From Tenacibaculum dicentrarchi (GTDB lineage Bacteria; Bacteroidota; Bacteroidia; Flavobacteriales; Flavobacteriaceae): a stretch of 64,000 nucleotides of DNA. Under the pieces are notes generated by a model. The model was not told where the DNA came from. It saw nothing but the letters and a program-made list of their open reading frames with translations, and ran no database searches. The translations under genes and the position numbers were made by a program. The DNA lies in the NCBI RefSeq assembly GCF_900239345.1, contig NZ_OESZ01000001.1:558001-622000 (forward strand). Reading direction: 5' to 3'. This document shows, piece after piece, positions 17,193-24,919 of this stretch (its first letter is position 1; each line of letters begins with the position of its first letter).

Positions 17193-18320
17193 ATGAAAAA
17201 AATTCAAATGGTTGACCTACAAGGTCAATATGCAAAAATAAAACCACAAGTAAATAAAGCTTTTGAGAGTGTTTTAGACACTGCCTATTATATTGGAGGT
17301 CCTGAGGTTAAAGGATTCGGAAGCGATTTAGAAAAATATTTAGATGTAAAACACGTAATTCCATGTGCTAACGGAACCGATGCTTTGCAAATAGCTATGA
17401 TGGGTTTAGGTTTAGAACAAGGTGATGAAGTTATTACTGCTGATTTTACTTTTGCTGCAACTGTTGAAGTTATTGCTTTATTAAAGCTAACGCCTGTTTT
17501 AGTTGATGTTGAAGCAGATACCTTTAACATGAATATTGATGCTTTAAAAAAGGCTATCACCCCAAAAACAAAAGCTATTGTTCCTGTTCATTTATTTGGT
17601 CAGTGTGCAAATATGGAAGCTGTAATGCAAGTAGCTAAAGAACATAATTTATTTGTTATTGAAGATAATGCTCAAGCAATTGGTGCTGACTATACTTTTT
17701 CTGATGGAACAAAAAAGAAATCTGGAACTATTGGAAATGTAGGAACTACTTCTTTCTTCCCTTCTAAAAACTTAGGTTGTTATGGTGATGGTGGTGCTAT
17801 TTTTACTAATGATGATGATTTAGCTCATACAATTAGAGGAATTGTAAATCACGGAATGTACAAACGTTATTACCATGATGTTGTTGGTGTAAATTCTCGT
17901 TTAGACAGCTTACAAGCAGCTGTTTTACAAATAAAATTACCTTTATTAGACGGTTTTTGTGATGCTCGTAGAAAAGCAGCTACTTACTACTCTAATGCTT
18001 TTGCTAATAATCCAAATATTATTACACCAACAATTAGCGATTTTACTACGCATGTTTTTCATCAATATACGTTAAAAATTACAAACGGAAAACGTAACGA
18101 ATTACATCAGCATTTATTAGACAATAATATTCCTAATGCTATTTATTATCCTGTGCCATTACATGCTCAAAAAGCATATACAGACGAGCGTTATAATGAA
18201 GATGATTTTAAAGTCACAAATCAACTAATTGACGAAGTAATTTCATTACCAATGCACACCGAATTAGATGAAGAACAATTAGCTTTTATTACTAAAACTA
18301 TTTTAAATTTTATAGGTTAA
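17193..18320 (+). CDS. DegT/DnrJ/EryC1/StrS family sugar aminotransferase
   Basis: This 375-residue PLP enzyme transfers an amino group to a keto-sugar nucleotide for surface glycans. NGTDALQIAM binds the cofactor phosphate, the EDNAQAIGA aspartate (Asp158) contacts the pyridine ring, and the Schiff-base lysine is Lys192 in SFFPSKNLGCYGDGG. It resembles the WbpE/WlbC-type enzymes that make amino-uronic sugars, but the substrate cannot be fixed from sequence. A terminator separates it from galE, so the two are likely separate transcripts despite their related jobs. Confidence 0.93.
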   Translation: MKKIQMVDLQGQYAKIKPQVNKAFESVLDTAYYIGGPEVKGFGSDLEKYLDVKHVIPCANGTDALQIAMMGLGLEQGDEVITADFTFAATVEVIALLKLTPVLVDVEADTFNMNIDALKKAITPKTKAIVPVHLFGQCANMEAVMQVAKEHNLFVIEDNAQAIGADYTFSDGTKKKSGTIGNVGTTSFFPSKNLGCYGDGGAIFTNDDDLAHTIRGIVNHGMYKRYYHDVVGVNSRLDSLQAAVLQIKLPLLDGFCDARRKAATYYSNAFANNPNIITPTISDFTTHVFHQYTLKITNGKRNELHQHLLDNNIPNAIYYPVPLHAQKAYTDERYNEDDFKVTNQLIDEVISLPMHTELDEEQLAFITKTILNFIG

Positions 18321-18335
18321 TACATATTTTACAAC

Positions 18336-18368
18336 AAAAAAGCTAACGTTAATATGTTAGCTTTTTTT
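18336..18368 (+). terminator. intrinsic terminator after the aminotransferase gene
   Basis: Stem AAAAAAGCTAAC/GTTAGCTTTTTT with loop GTTAATAT and a T-tract, 16 nt after the stop. Confidence 0.9.
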
Positions 18369-18396
18369 GTTAATCTAATTAAAAAAATCACCAAAT

Positions 18397-19404
18397 ATGA
18401 AAAAGATATTAGTTACTGGTGGCTTAGGTTTTATAGGCTCACACACAGTAGTAGAATTACAAAACAAAGGTTTTGAAGTTGTTATTATTGATGATTTATC
18501 AAACTCTAAAATAACTGTTTTAGATAAAATTACAGAAATAACAGGGGTAAAACCCGATTTTCATCAATTAGATTTACGTATTAAATCAAACGTTACTAAT
18601 TTTTTCAATAATAATTCTATTGATGGAATTATTCATTTTGCTGCTTTTAAAGCCGTAGGTGAAAGTGTTCAAAATCCGTTAGATTATTACGAAAATAACA
18701 TCGGAAGTTTAGTTTATTTACTACAAGAAATTAGAAACAGAAAAATTGATAATTTCATTTTTAGTTCATCTTGCACCGTTTACGGACAAGCCGATGAATT
18801 ACCTATAACAGAAAATGCACCAACAAAACCAGCTGAATCTCCTTACGGAAACACAAAACAAATTGGCGAAGAAATTATAAAAGACACCTGTCATGCACAC
18901 AATATAAATGCTATTGCATTGCGTTATTTTAATCCGACAGGAGCGCACGACAGTCTTAAAATTGGAGAATTACCTTTAGGAGTTCCTCAAAATTTAATTC
19001 CGTATGTAACGCAAACAGCTGCAGGAATTAGAAAAGAGTTAGCGGTTTTTGGTGATGATTACGATACGCCTGACGGAACAGCAATTCGTGATTATATTCA
19101 TGTAGTCGATTTAGCAAAGGCACATATTGCGGCGTTAAATCGTTTATTCGATAAAAAGAATAAAACTAATTTTGAGTTTTTTAATGTAGGTACAGGAACA
19201 GGAAGTTCGGTTTTAGAGGTTATAAATTCATTTGAAAAAGTTACCAATAAAAAACTAAACTATAAAATTGTTGAAAAACGAGCAGGTGATATTACCGCTG
19301 CATATGCCGACACTACCATTGCAAATAAAGAACTGAATTGGAAAACTGAAAAAACTTTAGAAGACGCGTTATTATCTTCTTGGCAATGGCAAGAAAACCA
19401 GTAA
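18397..19404 (+). CDS. galE: UDP-glucose 4-epimerase
   Basis: This 335-residue extended short-chain dehydrogenase interconverts UDP-glucose and UDP-galactose with bound NAD. The dinucleotide motif is GGLGFIGSH at residues 8-16. The catalytic Tyr150 and Lys154 are in SPYGNTK, and the Ser/Thr region is FSSSCTVYG at about 122-130. RYFNPTGAH and RDYIHVVDLAKAH are typical of GalE. It probably supplies galactose units for lipopolysaccharide or capsule, next to the sugar aminotransferase. Confidence 0.95.
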   Translation: MKKILVTGGLGFIGSHTVVELQNKGFEVVIIDDLSNSKITVLDKITEITGVKPDFHQLDLRIKSNVTNFFNNNSIDGIIHFAAFKAVGESVQNPLDYYENNIGSLVYLLQEIRNRKIDNFIFSSSCTVYGQADELPITENAPTKPAESPYGNTKQIGEEIIKDTCHAHNINAIALRYFNPTGAHDSLKIGELPLGVPQNLIPYVTQTAAGIRKELAVFGDDYDTPDGTAIRDYIHVVDLAKAHIAALNRLFDKKNKTNFEFFNVGTGTGSSVLEVINSFEKVTNKKLNYKIVEKRAGDITAAYADTTIANKELNWKTEKTLEDALLSSWQWQENQ

Positions 19405-19430
19405 AATACTTTTTTATAATTATTAAAAAC

Positions 19431-19467
19431 AGGATTCAATATTTTTTTATTGAATCCTATTTTTTTT
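19431..19467 (+). terminator. intrinsic terminator after galE
   Basis: Ten-bp stem AGGATTCAAT/ATTGAATCCT, T-rich loop, then a long T-tract that merges into repeat copy B. Confidence 0.85.
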
Positions 19468-19563
19468 ATTTGAAGCAATTTCCCGCTTTCCGCACTCGCT
19501 TTTTTTTGAAGAAAAATCAAAAAAAGAGCTCAAACAAAGCTTCAATCGGGGCTAGGCATTTGT
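19467..19563 (-). ncRNA. structured repeat copy B (Flavo-1-like RNA motif)
   Basis: Minus-strand copy of the seven-member family, antisense to both flanking plus-strand genes. The inner arm is GAGCTC-T7-GA against TC-A8-GCGAG, almost identical to copy G. The left variable block reads GAAGCTTTG. It directly follows the galE terminator. The rest of this 339-bp gap (19564-19743) shows nothing else recognisable. Confidence 0.65.
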
Positions 19564-19743
19564 ACACTATTTTAAACTTTTAGTTAACATACTAAAAACA
19601 ACTGTTGCTAACATAAACCTTTTATTTTTAAGATTTTTTATCCAAAAAAAGGCAGTGTTTTAATTATTCCTTATCTTTTTACTAACATTAACATCAAAGA
19701 AATAGTTCAGTTTTGTGGCAATAAAAATTAACAAAAAGGTCTA

Positions 19744-21258
19744 ATGAAAACATTACAAAAAATTATTTTAGGTACTACTTTAAGTGTTTTAGCTATAGGA
19801 TGTCAAAATGATGATGACACTGTTAAAAAACAAATAAATACAGACGTAAACTTCAGTTATAAAACAAGTATAAAAATTGGTGGGGAAGGCGCTTCAGAAA
19901 TTTCGGCTTTCGATAAGATATCGAAAAAATTATTTACGGTTAATGTGGAATCTAATGAGATATCAATAAATAATATTACAGATTTAAACAATCCTAAAAA
20001 AGAAAAAATAGACCTTACTACTTATGGTTCGCCAAATAGTGTCGCAGTACTTAATGGTCAATTAGCCATTGCCGTAGAAGCAATAATCAAACAAAATGCA
20101 GGGAAAATTTTATTATTTAATACTGCAGATAATAAATTAATAAGTGAATTTACAGTAGGTGCTTTACCTGATATGGTAGCATTTTCACCCGATGGAAAAA
20201 CAATTGTTTCTGCTAACGAAGGAGAACCTAATAGTGAGTATACAATCGACCCAAAAGGAACTATCAGTATTATTAATATTGAAAATAAAGAAGTTACTAC
20301 TTTAAATTTTGATGCTTTTAATTCAGACGAAAGTGCATTAGAAAAAGACGGATTTAGAGTTTTTGGTCCTAATGCTAGTTTATCAGAAGATGTAGAACCT
20401 GAATATGTTGCTATTTCTGATGATTCTAAAACTGCTTGGGTTTCTTTACAAGAAAACAACGGAATTGCAAAAGTAAACTTAGCTACAAAAACAATTGAAG
20501 CGATTTATCCTTTAGGTTTTAAAGATTACAATCTTGCTGAAAATAGTATTGATGCTAGTGATAAAGACGATAAAAAAGAATTAAAAAACTGGCCTGTAAA
20601 AGGAATTTATCAGCCAGATGCTATTAAATATGTAAATATTCGTGGTGTTGATTATATTTTCTCTGCAAACGAAGGAGACTCTAGAGATTATGACGGTTTT
20701 AGCGAAGAAGTTAGAATGGATGATTTAACTTTAGATGAAACTGTTTTTCCTACTTCTAAGGACTATTTAAATAAAGTAAACTTAGGAAGATTAAAAACTA
20801 CTACAACTTTAGGAGATACTAATAACGACGGAAAAGTAGAAACTTTATATAGTTATGGAGCTCGTTCTTTTAGTGTATGGTCTGGTGATAGCGGTGCGCT
20901 TTTATATGATAGTGGTAATAGTATTGCTACTGAAACATTAAACGCTACTTTAGATAGATTTAATGATAACGACAAAAGAAGTGATGATAAAGGTGCTGAA
21001 CCAGAAAGTGTTGAAATTTTAAATATAGGTAATGAGCGTTATATTTTATTTGTTGGTTTAGAAAGAAACGATCAAGTTATGGTTTATGATGTAACAAATC
21101 CTACTGCTCCTGTATTTTTAAATATTTTATCTCATACTGGTGACCAAGGTCCTGAAGGTTTATTAGCTATATCTGCTGAAGATAGCCCAACAAGAAAAGC
21201 CTTATTAGTGGTTTCTAATGAAGACAGCGGAACGGTTACTTTTTACGAAAACAACTAA
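19744..21258 (+). CDS. choice-of-anchor I family lipoprotein
   Basis: This 504-residue exported lipoprotein has lipobox LAIGC (Cys20) after a short signal sequence. The body is a beta-propeller-like region with repeated blade motifs (DMVAFSPDGKTIVSANEGEP, AISDDSKTAWVSLQENN) and the closing LSHTGDQGPEGLLAIS and LVVSNEDSGTVTFYE. These are typical of the choice-of-anchor I family, found in bacteria with varied cell-surface anchors; here the anchor is a lipid. Its function is unknown. A calcium-binding-like DTNNDGKVE loop occurs near residue 360. The gene is monocistronic. Confidence 0.87.
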   Translation: MKTLQKIILGTTLSVLAIGCQNDDDTVKKQINTDVNFSYKTSIKIGGEGASEISAFDKISKKLFTVNVESNEISINNITDLNNPKKEKIDLTTYGSPNSVAVLNGQLAIAVEAIIKQNAGKILLFNTADNKLISEFTVGALPDMVAFSPDGKTIVSANEGEPNSEYTIDPKGTISIINIENKEVTTLNFDAFNSDESALEKDGFRVFGPNASLSEDVEPEYVAISDDSKTAWVSLQENNGIAKVNLATKTIEAIYPLGFKDYNLAENSIDASDKDDKKELKNWPVKGIYQPDAIKYVNIRGVDYIFSANEGDSRDYDGFSEEVRMDDLTLDETVFPTSKDYLNKVNLGRLKTTTTLGDTNNDGKVETLYSYGARSFSVWSGDSGALLYDSGNSIATETLNATLDRFNDNDKRSDDKGAEPESVEILNIGNERYILFVGLERNDQVMVYDVTNPTAPVFLNILSHTGDQGPEGLLAISAEDSPTRKALLVVSNEDSGTVTFYENN

Positions 21259-21294
21259 TATTTATTTTCTTTAAATAGTAATAAATACAAAATA

Positions 21295-21330
21295 AAACCT
21301 CCAGCTAAGTAAATAGTTGGAGGTTTTTTA
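21295..21330. terminator. bidirectional terminator between the lipoprotein gene and fabD
   Basis: Stem AAACCTCCAgCTA/TAgTTGGAGGTTT with a short loop and T/A tracts on both sides. Confidence 0.88.
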
Positions 21331-21355
21331 TTGAATAATTAGGTGTAAAATAATC

Positions 21356-22258
21356 TTAAATTTCAGTTTGTTCTACAGGTAAAACAGCTGCGCTTGCAGT
21401 AACGCTTCTATCAATTTTACGCATTAAACCTTGTAAAACTTTACCAGGACCAACCTCAATAAACTCTGTTCCACCATCGGCAACCATTGCCTGAATACAC
21501 TGAGTCCATTTTACAGGAGCAGTTAATTGGGCTATTAAATTTTCTTTAATCTCCTCTGGGTTAGTAACTGCTTTTGCCACTACATTCTGATATACTGGGC
21601 AAGTTGGCTCACTAAAAGTAGTTTCTTGAATTGCTTTTGCTAATTCCTCACGAGCAGGTTCCATCATTGGAGAATGAAATGCTCCTCCAACAGGTAAAAC
21701 TAAAGCTCTACGTGCGCCTTTTTCTGTTAATATTTCACAGGCTTTTTCAATAGCTGTTACTTCTCCTGAAATTACTAATTGCCCAGGGCAGTTATAATTT
21801 GCCGCCACTACAATTCCATCAATTTCGGCACAAGTATCTTCAACAATTTTATCTTCTAAACCTAAAACAGCTGCCATAGTTGATGGTTTTATTTCACAGG
21901 CTTTTTGCATTGCCAAAGCTCTTTTTGAAACTAAAGTTAATCCATCTTTAAATGATAAAACACCGTTTGCTACTAATGCTGACAATTCTCCTAAAGAATG
22001 TCCTGCAACCATTTCTGGTTTAAAATTATCGCCTAAAACCTTTGCTAAAATTACCGAATGTAAAAAAATAGCTGGCTGGGTAACTTTGGTTTGTTTTAAT
22101 TGTTCGGCTGTACCTTCAAACATTACGTCTGTAATACTAAAACCTAATATATCGTTTGCGCTTTCAAATAGCTCTTGGGCTAAAGGATATTTTTCATATA
22201 AATCTAATCCCATTCCTGTAAATTGTGCTCCTTGACCTGGAAAAATATATGCTTTCAT
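21356..22258 (-). CDS. fabD: malonyl-CoA:ACP transacylase
   Basis: This 300-residue enzyme loads malonate onto acyl carrier protein to start fatty-acid elongation. FPGQGAQFTGMG opens the protein. The active-site serine is Ser88 in GHSLGE, and the catalytic histidine is in GGAFHSPMM. Length and motifs match FabD. It is alone here, not within a fab cluster, and has its own promoter. Confidence 0.97.
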   Translation of the reverse strand: MKAYIFPGQGAQFTGMGLDLYEKYPLAQELFESANDILGFSITDVMFEGTAEQLKQTKVTQPAIFLHSVILAKVLGDNFKPEMVAGHSLGELSALVANGVLSFKDGLTLVSKRALAMQKACEIKPSTMAAVLGLEDKIVEDTCAEIDGIVVAANYNCPGQLVISGEVTAIEKACEILTEKGARRALVLPVGGAFHSPMMEPAREELAKAIQETTFSEPTCPVYQNVVAKAVTNPEEIKENLIAQLTAPVKWTQCIQAMVADGGTEFIEVGPGKVLQGLMRKIDRSVTASAAVLPVEQTEI

Positions 22259-22286
22259 CTGTTTATTTGTTGTTTGTTATGCTATG

Positions 22287-22294
22287 CAAACATA
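22287..22294 (-). promoter_or_regulatory. -7 element of fabD
   Basis: TATGTTTG on the minus strand, 28 nt before the fabD start codon. Confidence 0.6.
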
Positions 22295-22358
22295 CACATT
22301 TTAAAAATTTATCGTTAATGAGTTAATGTATTAAGTTCGGTTTTATAAAATGATGCAG

Positions 22359-22452
22359 AAATACCTAGCCCCGATTGTAGCAATTGTTTGAGCTCCTTTT
22401 TTTCTTTTAAAAAAAAGAGCGAGTGCGAAAAGCGGGAAATAGCTCCAAATAA
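22359..22452 (+). ncRNA. structured repeat copy C (Flavo-1-like RNA motif)
   Basis: Plus-strand copy between the divergent fabD and mechanosensitive channel genes. It belongs to the sub-type with GAGCTCC on the left and GAGCGAG on the right, so an extra C-G pair closes the T/A arm. The right end is slightly decayed (AAATAGCTCCAAAT). Confidence 0.65.
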
Positions 22453-22502
22453 ATAGTTATAGTGTTTTGAAAAAAATAAGTAACAATTGCCCTAGAAATT
22501 CC

Positions 22503-22510
22503 TACTTTTG
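22503..22510 (+). promoter_or_regulatory. -7 element of the mechanosensitive channel gene
   Basis: TACTTTTG, 16 nt before the ATG at 22527. Confidence 0.55.
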
Positions 22511-22526
22511 ATACTCAAATAAAATT

Positions 22527-23777
22527 ATGATAAGTAAATCTTTTTATCGATTAATTAAAAATTATTTTTCAACCTCAGAAGCATTAGCGATTAACTTAAA
22601 TTTGATAGCAAACTTACTTGTTATTGGAATTTTAGGCTATATCTTTTTTAAATTATTCCGTTATTATGGAACGCGTTTTGTAAAAAAAATAGTGTCAAAA
22701 ACAAGTACTAATTTTGATGATTTTTTATTGAATAATCGGGTGTTTTTAAATGCTTCTCGAATTGTAGTTTTTTTATTCTTATATTCTTTACTAGCTCCTC
22801 TTTTAATTGATTTTCCTAATGTTTTAAACTATGGACAACGTTTTATTAATTTAGCTATTTTACTTTCAATCATCTGGTTTGTTCGAAGTATTTTATTAAC
22901 AATTAAAGATTTTTTACGCACTTTAACCGCCTTTAAAGACAAGCCTTTAGAGAGTTATGTTCAAATTTTTATGATTGTTTTATGGATTATCGGTTTTGTT
23001 ATTTCGTTTTCGATAATAACAGGAAAACCATTGATTCGTTTTTTAACGGCTTTAGGAGCTTTTTCGGCTGTTTTATTACTTATTTTTAAGGATACAATTT
23101 TAGGTTTTGTAGCAAGTATTCAAATAACGGTAAACGATACGGTGCGTTTAAATGATTGGATTACCATTGATAAATACAATGCCGATGGAAATGTAACGGC
23201 AATTAATTTAGCTTCCGTAATTGTGCAAAATTTTGACAATACTGTAACCAGTATTCCTACGTATTCGTTGATTTCTGAATCGTTTAAAAACTGGCGTGCC
23301 ATGGATAATTCTGGCGGACGTAGAATAAAACGCTCGGTACTTATAAAATCGAATAGTATTCATTTTTTAACAGATGAAGATATTGAAAACTATAAAAAAA
23401 TAAGCTTATTAACCGATTATGTTACCACAGCTTACCAAGATATAAAAGCGCATAATTTGAAAAATAATATTGATAAATCAATATTAATTAACGGTAGAAA
23501 CTTAACTAATTTTGGGATGTTTCGTAAATATTTAGACGAATATTTAAAACAACATCCGAAGATAAATCAAGAATTATTGTTTATGTCACGTCAGTTACAG
23601 CCTACCGAAAACGGGATTCCGTTAGAAATATATGCGTTTTGTAAAAATAAATCTTGGCATATTTATGAACGAGATATGGCAGATATTTTTGACCATATAT
23701 TAGCTAGTGTTTCTTATTTTAATTTAGAAATTTTTGAAAATCCAACAGGAAATGATATTTCAAAACTTAAAAAATAA
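22527..23777 (+). CDS. MscS-family mechanosensitive channel, YbdG-like
   Basis: This 416-residue inner-membrane protein has about five hydrophobic segments in the first 200 residues. The MscS pore helix and beta domain follow (LTALGAFSAVLLLIFKDTILGFVASIQITVNDTVRLNDWI), and then VTAINLASVIVQNFDNTVTSIPTYSLISESFKNW. Length and the long C-terminal region fit the YbdG miniconductance branch. Such channels release solutes on hypo-osmotic shock. The 3' end overlaps the start of the ABC permease gene by 26 nt. Confidence 0.92.
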   Translation: MISKSFYRLIKNYFSTSEALAINLNLIANLLVIGILGYIFFKLFRYYGTRFVKKIVSKTSTNFDDFLLNNRVFLNASRIVVFLFLYSLLAPLLIDFPNVLNYGQRFINLAILLSIIWFVRSILLTIKDFLRTLTAFKDKPLESYVQIFMIVLWIIGFVISFSIITGKPLIRFLTALGAFSAVLLLIFKDTILGFVASIQITVNDTVRLNDWITIDKYNADGNVTAINLASVIVQNFDNTVTSIPTYSLISESFKNWRAMDNSGGRRIKRSVLIKSNSIHFLTDEDIENYKKISLLTDYVTTAYQDIKAHNLKNNIDKSILINGRNLTNFGMFRKYLDEYLKQHPKINQELLFMSRQLQPTENGIPLEIYAFCKNKSWHIYERDMADIFDHILASVSYFNLEIFENPTGNDISKLKK

Positions 23778-24840
23778 TTCTTTATGGCAATTGGCTTTGC
23801 GAAAATTTATAGAAAGTAAAACAGGGGTTTTTAGCTTTTTATTTATCATTTTCTGCGGATGTATGGCTGTTTTTTGTTATCTAATTGCGCCTGATAATAG
23901 CAATTCTGCAAATCAGATGCACTTAGAAATTCATTCAAAATCACCAGGTTTTTCAGTACAGATGCTTAGTATTCCGTCAAAATTAAAAGAAAAACAATCG
24001 TGGTTTTCGGTTTTTATCGATGGAAAAAAAAATGTTGCTACAGAAATTCCTATAAAGTCGTATCAATTAAAAGATAATCAATTAGAAATTGTAAAATATT
24101 CGGATGGTTTATCAAAAGCATATCCGCTGTCTTTATTTAAAAATAAACCTGAAAAATATATTCAACAAAAAACATTTTGGTTTGGAACAGATAAATATGG
24201 ACGCGATTTATTAAGTCGCTTATTAATTGGAGCACGAATTTCATTTTTCATCGGATTTATAGCTGTTTTTATATCGCTTTTAATCGGTATTCCTGTTGGA
24301 GCAATTGCTGGGTATTTTGGTGGAAAAATCGATAATTTTATTATGTGGATTATCAATATTACTTGGTCTATTCCTACATTGTTATTGGTAATCGCTATTA
24401 CTTTAGCTTTAGGAAAAGGTTTTTGGCAGGTGTTTATCGCCGTAGGCTTAACCATGTGGGTGGAAGTTGCTCGTGTAGTACGAGGGCAAGTAATTACCAC
24501 CAAAGAACAACAGTATGTAGAGGCTGCAAAAGCTTTAGGTTTTTCTGATTTTCGAATTATTTTTAAACATATTTTACCTAATATTTTAGCGCCTATTATT
24601 GTAATTTCATCAGCAAATTTTGCAGCGGCTATTTTAATTGAAAGTGGGTTGAGTTTTTTAGGAATCGGTGCGCAACCTCCAACACCATCGTGGGGCGCGA
24701 TGATTAAAAATCATTATAATTACATCATTTTAGGAAAGCCTTTTTTAGCCTTAATCCCAGGATTGGCAATTATGAGCTTAGTAATGGCTTTTATGCTAAT
24801 AGGAAATACGCTTCGTGATGCTTTGGATGTAAAAGGGTAG
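23752..24840 (+). CDS. ABC transporter permease, DppC/OppC type
   Basis: This 362-residue permease of the peptide/nickel uptake class has a first membrane segment at about 25-45 and a 100-residue extracytoplasmic insert. It then has the TFWFGTDKYGRDLLSRLLIGAR entry motif and about five more membrane helices. The EAA loop that docks to the ATPase is EAAKALGFSDFRIIFKHILPN. I start at ATG 23752; an in-frame TTG at 23734 is possible. No partner permease, ATPase or binding protein is adjacent, so its partners must be encoded elsewhere. Confidence 0.9.
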   Translation: MIFQNLKNNSLWQLALRKFIESKTGVFSFLFIIFCGCMAVFCYLIAPDNSNSANQMHLEIHSKSPGFSVQMLSIPSKLKEKQSWFSVFIDGKKNVATEIPIKSYQLKDNQLEIVKYSDGLSKAYPLSLFKNKPEKYIQQKTFWFGTDKYGRDLLSRLLIGARISFFIGFIAVFISLLIGIPVGAIAGYFGGKIDNFIMWIINITWSIPTLLLVIAITLALGKGFWQVFIAVGLTMWVEVARVVRGQVITTKEQQYVEAAKALGFSDFRIIFKHILPNILAPIIVISSANFAAAILIESGLSFLGIGAQPPTPSWGAMIKNHYNYIILGKPFLALIPGLAIMSLVMAFMLIGNTLRDALDVKG

Positions 24841-24866
24841 TTTTTGGGTTTAAAATACATTTATAT

Positions 24867-24883
24867 TTATTTACTCTAAATAA
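24867..24883. promoter_or_regulatory. candidate operator palindrome upstream of the TonB receptor
   Basis: Perfect inverted repeat TTATTTA-CTC-TAAATAA, placed 10 nt before the -7 element at 24894-24901, where a repressor would block RNA polymerase. The position, and an iron-type receptor downstream, suggest a Fur-like site. The match to a Fur box is my inference. Confidence 0.4.
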
Positions 24884-24893
24884 GGATAAATTG

Positions 24894-24901
24894 TATTTTT
24901 G
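24894..24901 (+). promoter_or_regulatory. -7 element of the TonB receptor gene
   Basis: TATTTTTG, 18 nt before the start codon at 24920. Confidence 0.6.
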
Positions 24902-24919
24902 CATCCAAAAATAACTAAA

